DNA of 64,000 bases from Spisula solida (lineage: Eukaryota > Mollusca > Bivalvia > Venerida > Mactridae), in contig OX365955.1 in NCBI GenBank assembly GCA_947247005.1, forward strand, positions 1,312,001-1,376,000, read 5' to 3'. The translations under genes and the position numbers were made by a program. Within the stretch, counting starts at the first letter, position 1. The number at the start of each line of letters is the position of its first letter. This document shows positions 11,835 through 25,100 of this stretch, one piece after another. Below the pieces are notes generated by a model that was not told the DNA's origin, ran no database searches, and saw nothing but the letters and a program-made list of their open reading frames with translations.

Positions 11835-14800
11835 GGTATTATCAAAGGCTGTTGGAGCATTGAGACCATGGATTATTGAGACCAGAAAATTTCTGGAGTA
11901 TTGAGACCAGATTTCTGGAGTATTGAGACCCGATTTCTGGAGTATTGAGACCAGACTATGGAGTATTGAGACCACATAATTAATATAGTTATTTGACTGA
12001 GTGATTGAGGCCAATATACTGATATATTTATGATGATTTTAGTCATTTTAATGATTAAAAATATCGACTCTTAATAAAATATTACAACAAACTGTTTTAG
12101 CTCTGTAGTTTTTTAACAATTATACAATGTAAACAGTATAAATTTTAATCAAAATGCACTGGATGGAATTAATTTTTTTCAATTTTGTCATTCAACCACC
12201 CATGCAATTAACAGTTTTAAGTTACATGTATATGTAATAATTTTTGCTATCTAAATTAAAAATTAATTCTTAATAGCTATATACATACATTTACATTTGT
12301 ATATGGTAAAATAAATCAACATAATCAATGTTATTGACAATTTATAACACATCTCGCAAAGGTACATGTATAAGCAACATAATCATGTCATCTTCAAGTA
12401 CATTTGTTGCTAAATTTGACTATATTCCCTAGAACTATCGGCAGTTTAAAGATAATATTGTTTGTGTATAGTCAATCTGATTTGTGAGTTGTAATAATAT
12501 TTCAACCAAATTAATCAAATTTATGAAGTGTAAAACTATTGCATGACATTTCAAGCAAGTTAGTTTATATGCTGAAGTTTGATTATTTTCAGACTGATAT
12601 AATTATAAGATGTATTTGAAGACGAAAATTTGATTTAGATTAATTATTGATAAAGGCTAATTATGACTATAGAAAGAATTTTGTTAATATGTGGTACGTT
12701 TTCAAAATTCTCAATTGGAATTGTTAGTCAATATAATGTCAATTCTTTCATGACCTGCTATGTCAAGTCTATTAATCTATTCATCACCTCTCTATAGCAG
12801 CAGCTTGTATTACAATACTTTCTTGATAGTACAGTACACCATCTTGAGACATTTACTATAATTTAATCTCTGTTGAACACATCCTCTAAATAACGACCAA
12901 TATTTGCAGCTCCCAAAGGGTGTTGCTCTAGAAAGGTTATATTGCACGCCTGGTAATCACTGGCACCACAACAGTCGCGTTATGTGTACAAAATGTTCCA
13001 ATGCGATTTCCGTTATAGTGCCAATCGGCAAAAATTGTTAAAAACGGTGAGTGAAGTAATTTGTTTTTCTTCACTAAAGACATCTAAGCCTGAGTTTTAA
13101 AAATCGGGGAATGTAGTGCTATGCAGGTATGTACAGGCTTTGTTGTAAACGCACAATTGTCAGAATAAAATCCGAATCTGATCTTTTAGAGCTCGCACAA
13201 AATGTGCAGTCAGAGTGTTGATCAGACCAAAATCTGGATTTTATGACAAATTTTACTGATTATGCATGTTATAGCTACTAGTACTAGTAATTAACACATA
13301 CGATAGATATTGACAATTTGATGTTTTTCTGTAAAAATCGGCATTTTAAAGGTCATGTTTGATGGCATATGTCTATTTTTTAAACCGTTGTGGTTCCAAT
13401 CACTACGATGTAGTCCCAATACTGTGTTGTGATTCTCAGCAAAATATAGAGATCTCTAATGTACGTGTATTGATGTTTTCATTATACTTAAACCGTATAT
13501 ATTTGATATTATTTTCCATGTATTTATACCTGGGAAAGCAACATTAACCACAACGCTCAAATACTAACGGATATTCTGTCATTTTTGTAAACATGGCCCT
13601 TAATTGTCAATTTGAACATTACTTTATATATCTATCTAAAACTCAACATGTAAGTGAATAATCCACTGAAATTAATGGAACTTGAACTTAAACATTAGTG
13701 CTAATGTGTGTACTATTATTGTAAAAAGCACTTCAAATCCGGGTGGAGGCACACATATTCCTGGCCTGTCATATTGCAGCATCATTATATACAAATGAAC
13801 ATCAACACCATGCAGATCTTTTTAAGGCGGCTCGTGACGTATTTATTTTACTGAAAGAATCGGCTTCAAGTTGAGACAACTGCAAACATAGTGAAGTAAC
13901 AATACCTTGTCTTGTTACATGTTTAAATAACTCCAAATGAACACTGAACAGCTTATAAATGTACATTGGAAAAGTTTAAATACGATCTTATATCTCTAAA
14001 GGATCAAATATACGTTATTTTCTTACAACCTTGTAACACTACATGTGTATAATTTTACACTTACGTGTACCTGAACAATTGGCAAGTGCATGAGAAACGC
14101 TGGCATAATTATTTGTTACTTGGTCGATCCTACCATGATTATGCCTAATGCACATGGTCATACAAATTACACTAAAGTACGTATAACCACGTGCGTAGCG
14201 CCCATGACAATGCGAAACTTATACACAACACTAGTCGAACTTATGTCTAACTGAAAAGCAACACCTCGGCATTCGCTGTAACTACCTGTTTGTGTACACA
14301 AAAACATATCCCATCCCATTTCAGGCTGGTTGTAACTTTTGTTAAACTAACCCTAGACGTACATTTGTATTCGATGTGCACCAACGTATAGTTTCTAAAC
14401 ACTAACTAGTACATTCGGCAATCATTGACCAGTGTTAATTAAACTTTGTCGTGATATTGGTCAATTACATAAATAAAAATTATTTGCATACTTTAGTAAG
14501 ATTGTTAGATCAAGTTTGGAAGAAATTCGTAGCATTCGACATTTCCAGTACTAGAACCGTGACATAGTTTTTATTTCTTCCAGGCCGTATAATGGAGCGT
14601 ATATCAAAACACTACAAAGCTTAACAGCTAACATATTACGACATTGTAGCATTTGTTTTCACTTTTCAGTAATAGTGTAACAATAAAATTATCCTAAAAA
14701 ACACTCGTTACGAGATTAGCTTGGTAAATATTCGTCGTAAGTTTTTCCAGAGTATTTTAGGTTCACTTTCGAATAATTGACATGCATTTATCTAACTACA

Positions 14801-16037
14801 TGTATCTATCTTTCTCGTTATTTACTATATTTTGCTGGGAACCACGACGCCGTATTGGGACTACAACGAAGTGATTGGAACCACAACGGTTAAAAAATAG
14901 GACATACGTCATCACAATTAACCTTACAAATGTCTACATTTAGCATAAAGCATTCAAATATCAATACTTATCGTGTACTATTATAACTAGTAGCTATAAT
15001 AGGCATAATCAGGAAAACTTGTCATAAAATTCACATTTTGGTCTGATCAACACTCTGACTGCACATTTTGTGCGAGCTCTAAAAGATCAGATTCTGCTTT
15101 TATTCTGAATATTGTGCTTTTACAAGAAAGCGTGGACATATCTGCATAGCACTACATTCCCCGATTTATGAAAGTCGAGTTAAGATGTCTTTAGTAAAGA
15201 AAAACACTCACCATTGTCAACAATTTGTGCCGATTGGCACTACAACGGAAGTCGCGGTGGAACATTTTGTACACATAACGAAACGTTGTGGTGCCAGTGA
15301 TTACCAGGCGTGTATTGTGTAATCAATATAACTATTGAACAAATGTATAAGTTTAAGCAGACAGTTAATTAACAAATCAAAATTGCTGTATAAGGTACAT
15401 GTATGTATATCAGATAATCCAATCAATTTGTATAATGGGTTGTTAAAGGGTTATCAATAATCCCATTAAGTTGTATAATTGGTAGTTAAATGCCAGTCAC
15501 TGGTATTAGGTGTTAATAGGAATGTGTTAATTAAAATAATCAAATAGGACTCTGAAATATCTTGTTTTCCATACTTGGTGTAATCATTAGGTTGTATTTG
15601 AACCAATATTATTTATAGTTATGTATGGTGGTTTTTTATTCAATCAAATATCTTAAAACAATTCTCATATCATAAAAAATTTACTATAGATAACGATAAA
15701 TCACTTTAAATAATTTAATATCAAGCATTGCTCTTTATAGCAACATTACATATAGATATCGCAATTGATAAGTTATTCTGAGCTCATATACACTGAATGA
15801 ATGAACAAAAACCAATAATATGAACTTTAAACTATAGAATATCACAAATTTAATACCACTTAAAGTTGTATTTATGACAAATACAACAAATTGGAAAAAT
15901 ATATGTCTGGTCTCAATACTCCAAAATCTGGTCTCAATACTCCAGGTATCTGGTCTCAAAACTCCAGAAATCTGGTCTCAATGATCTTGTCTCAATAATC
16001 CATGGTCTCAATCATCCGGTATTCTTATCAAATACCA
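11835..16037. mobile_element. 4.2-kb imperfect palindrome / foldback element
   Basis: Outer arms: 11835-11985 is mirrored by 15900-16037. Both hold several copies of TTCTGGAGTATTGAGACCAG and share CCATGGATTATTGAGAC near the tips. Inner arms: 12940-13450 is mirrored by 14830-15315, with blocks such as GTGATTACCAGGCGTG, GCGAGCTCTAAAAGATCAGA and CTACATTCCCCGATTT. Between inner and outer arms the symmetry is lost or heavily gapped (about 950 versus 590 bases), so this may be one old element or a nested pair. No transposase-like frame was seen. The right tip lies 86 bases before the NUP35 start codon. Confidence 0.8.
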
Positions 16038-16123
16038 CGAATTAGTGATCATCACGAGTCGCCGAAATATTGAAAATAAAATTTTAAATTTCGTGTTTTT
16101 TTATTTTTAGACATTGTTGAATT

Positions 16124-16145
16124 ATGACGTCACCAGATGTTCTCG
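16124..16145 (+). CDS. NUP35: NUP35 coding exon 1
   Basis: Encodes MTSPDVL plus the first base of a Gly codon, ending at a strong donor G|GTAAGTAAG. A TGA six bases before the ATG closes the frame upstream. TTATTTTTAG at 16101-16110 could be the acceptor of this exon if a 5' UTR exon exists upstream. At 22 coding bases it is very short. Its assignment rests on the phase match with exon 2 and on the position directly before the conserved SEPM block. Confidence 0.7.
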
Positions 16146-19100
16146 GTAAGTAAGCAGATAATCGACCTGAACAAATAATTAACACAAAACGTTAATCTTC
16201 GCTCTTTTCAGGATATCAATTTCACACTGAACCAATCAAGGGCCATGATGGGGTCGCGAATTATGGTTAAAAAGTAAAAAACTAAGAATCTGAAACGTCA
16301 AAGGTAAGACGTCAGCAGTGGTCATAGCAAGCCAAATCTTAAACAATTAATAATATTTTGATATAATTAAATACATTTGGCATTATCACTGATTATATCC
16401 CATGTATCCCCCGTCTTTGATCTAGGTTAGTCAAACCATTTCGACGCAATCTATACAGGGATGCCCGTAGTGGCTGGACCGTCAGAATTTAAAGCAGCCA
16501 CTTGCAGACAGCTTATCTGTCTATGATCTAGGTCTACTTTCATTTTCTGTGTAGCCTCTATTCCTATAACTTCGTGCATTCCTACAAGTTCGTGCATTTT
16601 AGTAAAACGTAGATTGCTTTGCTAATAATCTCATTTCCAAGCCTAAATTAATTTTAAATTACTAACAAAACATTTATCCAGCCGAACAATGCAAAAAAAT
16701 CGACAAAAACAGGGTTCGTTACGTTTACGGCGAGTTTTATCCGAGGAGGGATTTTATTGTTTACATAATCACCGGTTCCGGTCGCGAAATCTGGAGACAT
16801 TTGTTAATCTCATAATTTGCATTAGATGCGATATATTTACGAACGGGAAAATGTGCTAATTTACTGACAAAAGATCAAACTTTATGTTACAAAACTTTTT
16901 ATTAGCAAAATCTTTCACGTGCGTTCTTAATGACGTCATCAGTTTATGTGCACGAACTTACAGGTCACAAATGTTTATCTTAAGACTGCAGACTGCATCT
17001 AACATTGAGGCCGATTTTTCAACTTTTTGCAGTTTGGCATTCAATTTGTGTTTGAATTTTGTTAATAGACAGATAATTGATATTGTTTATCACATGGTTG
17101 GTCCCAGTGTATTTGTTTTTGTGCAGATGCGCCAATTTCAAATCTAAGATGCACGAACTTGTAGGTGTAGAGGCTACTGGCTGGCGACCACCAAATCCGG
17201 ACTACCACCAATCCGGATAGACTCAAAAACGCTTTATTGCGGCCATTAATTTTGATCATCTGTTGTCAATCAATTAGACGCTTGATTTTCGTCAACACTT
17301 ATGAAGTAGCAACGATTGAAGTTAAATATTTTAGTTTTTTTACAAGAAATGTCGGATTTATTTTCGTCTGCACTCGCGAGGCTTGTTTACATTACGGGGA
17401 AGTCGAAAATCGCATAAATGCGCATGCGCAATAATGTAAACTACGGTCCTTCTGCTAAATAAGAGGTAAGCCGATGAGATGTTTTGTAATCAGTTCAACT
17501 AGGAAAATATAGCTTTAATAAATACGTGCAGAGTTTCAAAACATCGTACAATGCCATTTTGTATCAAAATGCCCGCTTTGAAGAGTGAATCGTTTAAAAT
17601 TTTACCGCTAAGTTTCGATTGATATTTTTCCAATATTCACCGGTGATTAGTCCTACAAATTTTGCACAAACCGTTCATTGGTGCTTTCCCTTGATTCATT
17701 ACACAGTTTAATTAGATATTTAACGCCTTTTTCGTAATAAAAAATGCGACAACACTGTTCAAAATGCACTTGAGCTATTTTTAGAAGTAAACAAATAAGC
17801 TCTTCAGTTCAGATATGAACCTAGCTTTGTTCAGGTCAAATTTCAATGACTGGATTTACACATTTCTCGAGTTAAATATCGTGAAAAATATGACAAAAGT
17901 GTCCGGATGTATGACGCCTGCCAGTAGGCAACAGGCTTGGGTAATGAGTCAAGGTCTAACATGTAACTCAATTGGTTAATGACGTGTGCAATGTTCTCAA
18001 ATGGTACTGGCTGGCGAGTAGTTTCTGACAATTTTTACCGTTTTTCTTACCTTGAAAGTTTCTAGAATACGAGGTGGGTTTGAAGAAAATAATTTACCTT
18101 TTAATAATCCTGGGCTCAAGTCCGAAATATTGTCACTGTTTTGGTCCTTTTAACGTAACACAGTGTACAGTAATTGGGGCTACAAAGGGGTCACCATTTC
18201 AGGCCATTAATTGGATGAAGAGTAGCAGTAGCCGACATTTCTCATTTATTTACTAATCAACTTTATTTTCCCTGTATTGAGCCTCTCAACTAAGGGGAGT
18301 TCACTCCTATCGGCTTCACATAGATTTTAAGAGTTGTCTATCATACTTCATATTGTTGAGTATATGCAGACGACAATTGTAGCCTTATGATTATTGTGTT
18401 TTCCAATTAGTAAAAATCTCCGACGTCAATTGATACATTGTTTTTTTTCACATTTGGGGGAAAGGGGTCTGGGCCTATAGCTTGGGGAAAATTAGCACGC
18501 TAACGACTCATTGCCGAAAATCATTTTGATAACGGAAAGTTAGACCCATTTTTGGGGAAAATTTTTGATGGATTGGGGGAAAAATACATACTCCACAGAG
18601 AGGGGAAAGGGGTCGAATAACACCGAATATTTAAGCCAAACAAAACACTGTGGTATGACGTCAATGATGGCGTATTTTGTCAATATTGTTCTATCGTCAA
18701 TGTTAGTTTGGGGCGCTGATTCCGTTCATACCTTCAGTTCTGTTAGCTAAATTTAGCTTTATCAACGACTCGGGCAATCCCATGGACTTGTTTGTTTCAT
18801 CGCGCATGCGTAAGTTTCGTAAACATGTGATCCCCCAAGCAAAAGAGGTGAAGATTGTCATTCTATTATGTGTTTTTCTTAATATTTTCTTTTTATCTAC
18901 ATGAATTGTTATTTTTTTGTTACACACTTGTTGCTATGATGTAATTCTTTAATTATACACCTCAATTTAATTAAAGAGCTACGCTAAATACGAAAAAATA
19001 TCAAATGTCAGACACTGCTCGCTGTCGGAAACTACTCGCCAGCCAGTATAAAGAAAAACGCTGTATTAATGCCTTCTGTAACATCGGTCAATGATCTGAG

Positions 19101-22100
19101 ATGATTTGTTTTGTTTACAGGTCATCATTCGTCGGAGCCTATGACGATGGGTACACCAACTAGTCCATTGAGTCCAGTACCAGGCCATCAATCACAGTAC
19201 CTACCGAGCTATTTATTGGGTGATTCAATGTCACATTCTATGTCGGTAAGAACAAGTTAATTTCATTATTAAACTGGATGCTGTGAGGTAGGTGAATTTC
19301 GCGACGTTTTGAAGAAAAAGGGGTATTTTGTCTTCTATATCAAATTATCAATACTATTATAAAAGTAATACTGTACAAAAAGCCTATTTCAAGCTTAAAC
19401 AAGAGTTACAACAACTGCTGAACAGTATTAACAAAGGCTCTTCATTGACTTTTTTTGAGTTTTATTTTTGTTAGATGATAGGGGGAAAATGTATGTTCAT
19501 TTAGGAGGGGAATGGGGCTTCGGCCCAACTAATGGTGAAATGAGTGCCCTGAAGCAAATTGACGATTCCGATATATCGGGAGACAAATATTTACGATATT
19601 TGTCAAGAGTTGGGGAAGGGGCATTTTCTTTGAATTTGGGGGAAAATAACTCATAATTTTACGAAAAATGTGAATCGATAAGACTAAAAAACACTTTGAT
19701 ATCTCTTCTATCAATGACAGCTCTACAATTGGTACAGACGTAAGACTGTGCTACCTTGTTATTTTCCAGATTGGCGAATAACCTCTTACTTTACTAAAAA
19801 AGTTGACCAGGAACCCGTTGCCTAACAAAGCCGCTTCCAAAAAGCGCTTTCCAACGTCCATGCAACGACACGATAGCTTACTGTTTCTTAAGCGCTACCG
19901 AAGCAGTCCATTGCATCAGAAAGTTCTTGATAGCGCCCTTGCTGCGAAACGGTCTGCTATCCGCGAGCGCTCGCCGGTAGCATGTAATTTTTCTGTTTCA
20001 TCCGCTTTTTTGAAGCAATGCGTTTCATACAATGTAGCAGGGCGCTATCGAGCGCAGTTTGGTTAGGCAACAGGCTCCAGATGACTTCGGATGTGATACA
20101 ATGACTCATTCCAAATAGACGCTGTGGTGTACACCACACTAAAACACGACTCTAACACAAGACACTACCTCTGGGTAATGCAGCCAGTTCATCTCTATTT
20201 GGCTGGAACACTGAGAAGCATTTCAGATAAGTTAATATAAAATGTTCACGTGCCCTCGGCGATGTACTCCGGATTGAAATTACTGAGCCATCGGGAACAG
20301 GTTCCTCATGATCTACGGGAAACTTTAGGGAAGTCATGAGATAGTTTGTGATATCGGAAGGAATTGTGATGGATCGAGTGGTATCGGGAGAACATCGCCG
20401 ATGTGGAATTCCTCAGTGGGACCTAGGCTTAAGAATCAAACCAGGGACCTCATGATCAGTAAATATGAGGCTGACAAATAGCAGTGCTTTCATTAAAAAT
20501 GTTGATTAGGCCAAAAATAAAATATTGTTTGTTTCCCCTTCCCTACCTACCCGAGCAAAAAGTCCCCTACCCAAATTATTTTTTTTACCCACTGAAAAAA
20601 TTATTTTATTTTATAAAAAAAGTCGAAGAGTACAAAGACAAAAATTGATATTGACAATAAAAAACATTTTTCAAAATTTTTATTTTACCTACATACCTTC
20701 CCAACCGTAGTTTTTTTTTTGCTTCTTTGGGAAAGGGTCCGGGTCCGTTCAGATTGGGAATTTTGCGACGTGTTAACTTGAAATTGGGAATTTTCATAAA
20801 GCAGAAAGGCCAAATAAAACATGTGACTGTTTACTGGTTTCTGTAAACTTTGATGCTTGACCTCTTGTCAAAAATGTTCATAACTTTGTCATTTGATGTC
20901 CGATTTTGAATATTTTTATGCTCCCCGAAGGGTGAGCATATAGTAGCCGCTTTGTCCGTCCTTCCGTCCGTCCCTCTGTCCGTCCGTCACACTTTTGTCC
21001 GAGCAATAACTTGTATTAGAGATATCAATATGAAACTTCATAGGTGAATAGACCTCATTGATTGGAAGTGCAGTGCACAAGAACTATAACTCTTGATTGC
21101 ATATTTTTTTAGTTATTCCCCTTTGTAATTTTTTATACTTAATTCTTGTCCGGGCCGTAATTTAAACAGTTTTTGAGATATCAATTTGATTTTTGAAACT
21201 TCATAGGTGAATAGACCTCATTGAGAGGAAGTGCAGTGCATAAGAACCATAACTCTTGATTGTATATTTTTGGAGTAATTCAATATGGTTCTTGGGCACT
21301 GCACAAAAAATACAAAGGGCAATTTAACTCTTGATTGCATATTTTTTTAGTTATTCCCCTTTGTATTTTTTTTATACTTAATTCTTGTCCGGGCCATAAC
21401 TTGAACAGTATATGAGATATCAATTTGAAACTTCATAGGTGAATAGAACTCATTGAGGAGAAGTACAGTGCAGAAGAACCATAACTCTTGATTGTATATT
21501 TTTGGAGTAATTCAATATGGTTCTTGGGCACTGCACAAAAAATACAAAGGGCAATTTAATTGCCCTTTGTATTTTTTGTGCAGTGCCCAAGAACCATAAC
21601 TCTTTATTCCTATTTTAGAGTTGCTCCCCTTTGTATTTTTTCATACTTAATTCTTGTCCAGGCCATAACTCAAACAGTTTTGGATATATCAATTTGAAAA
21701 TTCATAGATAAATAAATCTTATTATTACAGTGCAGTGGCAAAGAATAATAACATATTTTTTTAGCATTTTTTCTGTGACAAATGCCCCACGGGGAGCATA
21801 CCCCGTCTGTGACTGATCTTGTTTTTTAAAATGTTCATTGGAAATTTCTCCCTTCAAATTTGGGGAAATTATAGCCTTTTTCATAAATTACCATAAATTT
21901 TACCGGTAGCAAACAAAGAAGGAAAAAAATCACTGGGTCAGACCAGGGTCGGGAAGGGGAAACAACCAATATTTTATTTTTGGTCTAACACAAAGAGAAC
22001 AAATATATTATGCAGAAAAAAAATGTAAATTTTTGCTGATTTTTATTCTTCTTCTGTAGCCAATGTCGTCAAGGTTATGGTCTGGAAGTGGTAGTCCTCC

Positions 22101-25100
22101 ACGATCATCTCGTGCTGGTACAATAACCTCACCCAACATGTCAGGGACGCAACTATCAGGAACCCCAAGGTAAAACTATAACCTCACCCAACATGTCAGG
22201 GGCGCAACTATCAGGAACCCTAAGGTAAAACTATAACCTCACCCAACATGTCAGGGACGTAACTATCAGGAACCCCAAGGTAAAACTGTATTTTATAACC
22301 TCACCCTAACATGTCAGGGACGCAACTATCAGGAACCCTAAGGTAAAACTGTATTTTATAACCTCACCCTAACATGTCAGGGGCGTAACTATCAGGAACC
22401 CCAAGGTAAAACTGTATTTTATAACCTCACCCTAACATGTCAGGGGCGTAACTATCATGAACCCTAAGGTAAAACTGTATTTTATAACCTCACCCTAACA
22501 TGTCAGGGACGTAACTATCAGGAACCCTAAGGTAAAACTGTATTTTATAACCTCACCCTAACATGTCAGGGACGTAACTATCAGGAACCCTAAGGTAAAA
22601 CTGTATTTTATAACCTCACCCTAACATGTCAGGGGCGTAACTATCAGGAACCCTAAGGTAAAACTGTATTTTATAACCTCACCCTAACATGTCAGGGACG
22701 TAACTATCAGGAACCCCAAGGTAAAACTGTATTTTATAATCTCACCCTAACATGTCAGGGACGCAACTATCAGGAACCCTAAGGTAAAACTGTATTTTAT
22801 AACCTCACCCTAACATGTCAGGGACGCAACTATCAGGAACCCTAAGGTAAAACTATAACCTCACCCTAACATGTCAGGGGCGTAACTATCAGGAACCCCA
22901 AGGTAAAACTGTATTTTATAACCTCACCCTAACATGTCAGGGGCGCAACTATCAGGAACCCCAAGGTAAAACTGTATTTTATAACCTCACCCTAACATGT
23001 CAGGGGCGCAACTAACAGGAACCCCAAGGTAAAACTGTATTTTATAACCTCACCTAACATGTCAGGGGCGTAACTATAAGGAACCCCAAGGTAAAACTGT
23101 ATTTTATAACCTCACCCTAACATGTCAGGGGCGCAACTATCAGGAACCCCAAGGTAAAACTGTATTTTATAACCTCACCCTAACATGTCAGGGACGTAAC
23201 TATCAGGAACCCTAAGGTAAAACTGTATTTTATAACCTCACCCTAACATGTCAGGGACGTAACTATCAGGAACCCCAAGGTAAAACTGTATTTTATAATC
23301 TCACCCTAACATGTCAGGGACGCAACTATCAGGAACCCTAAGGTAAAACTGTATTTTATAACCTCACCCTAACATGTCAGGGACGCAACTATCAGGAACC
23401 CTAAGGTAAAACTATAACCTCACCCTAACATGTCAGGGGCGTAACTATCAGGAACCCCAAGGTAAAACTGTATTTTATAACCTCACCCTAACATGTCAGG
23501 GGCGCAACTATCAGGAACCCCAAGGTAAAACTGTATTTTATAACCTCACTCTAACATGTCAGGGGCGCAACTAACAGGAACCCCAAGGTAAAACTGTATT
23601 TTATAACCTCACCTAACATGTCAGGGGCGTAACTATAAGGAACCCCAAGGTAAAACTGTATTTTATAACCTCACCCTAACATGTCAGGGGCGCAACTATC
23701 AGGAACCCCAAGGTAAAACTGTATTTTATAACCTCACCCTAACATGTCAGGTGCGTAACTATCAGGAACCCCAAGGTAAAACTGTATTTTATAACCTCAC
23801 CCTAACATGTCCGGGACGCAACTATCAGGAACCCCAAGGTAAAACTGTATTTTATAACCTCACCCTAACATGTCAGGGGCGTAACTATCAGGAACCCTAA
23901 GGTAAAACTGTATTTTATAACCTCACCCTAACATGTCAGGGGCGTAACTATCAGGAACCCTAAGGTAAAACTGTATTTTATAACCTCACCCAACATGTCA
24001 GGGGCGCAACTATCAGGAACCCCAAGGTAAAACTGTATTTTATAACCTCACCCAACATGTCAGGGGCGCAACTATCAGGAACCCCAAGGTAAAACTGTAT
24101 TTTATAACCTCACCCAACATGTCAGGGGCGCAACTATCAGGAACCCCAAGGTAAAACTGTATTTTATAACCTCACCCAACATGTCAGGGACGTAACTATC
24201 AGGAACCCTAAGGTAAAACTATAACCTCACCCAACATGTCAGGGACATAACTATCAGGAACCATAAGGTAAAACTGTATTTTATAACCTCACCCAACATG
24301 TCAGGGACGTAACTATCAGGAACCCTAAGGTAAAACTGTATTTTATAACCTCACCCAACATGTCAGGGACGTAACTATCAGGAACCCCAAGGTAAAACTG
24401 TATTTTATAACCTCATCCAACATGTCAGGGACGTAACTATCAGGAACCCCAAGGTAAAACTATAACCTCACCCAACATGTCAGGGACGTAACTATCAGGA
24501 ACCCCAAGGTAAAACTATAACCTCACCCAACATGTCAGGGACGTAACTATCAGGAACCCCAAGGTAAAACTGTATTTTATAACCTCATCCAACATGTGAG
24601 GGACGTAACTATCAGGAACCCTAAGGTAAAACTATAACCTCACCCAACATGTCAGGGACATAACTATCAGGAACCATAAGGTAAAACTGTATTTTATAAC
24701 CTCACCCAACATGTCAGGGACGTAACTATTAGGAACCCTAAGGTAAAACTGTATTTTATAACCTCACCCAACATGTCAGGGACGTAACTATCAGGAACCC
24801 CAAGGTAAAACTGTATTTTATAACCTCATCCAACATGTCAGGGGCGCAACTATCAGGAACCCCAAGGTAAAACTGTATTTTATAACCTCACCCAACATGT
24901 CAGGGGCGCAACTATCAGGAACCCTAAGGTAAAACTGTATTTTGGGCTTGACTATTTGAACAATACCAATTTAATAGTGTGGTTCTGTTAACATGCTGAA
25001 ACAGAATAGGGATGGGTCGACTGGTAGATTGGAAAAACTGGATATTTTTAAAATCAGTTTTATGCACTGGGAAATCGACAACCTGTTGTGATTTCTTGCA

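Noticed and set aside
22121..24945. CRISPR-like regular repeat array
   Set aside because: The units are contiguous with no unique spacers, derive from a NUP35 exon border, and the genome is eukaryotic.
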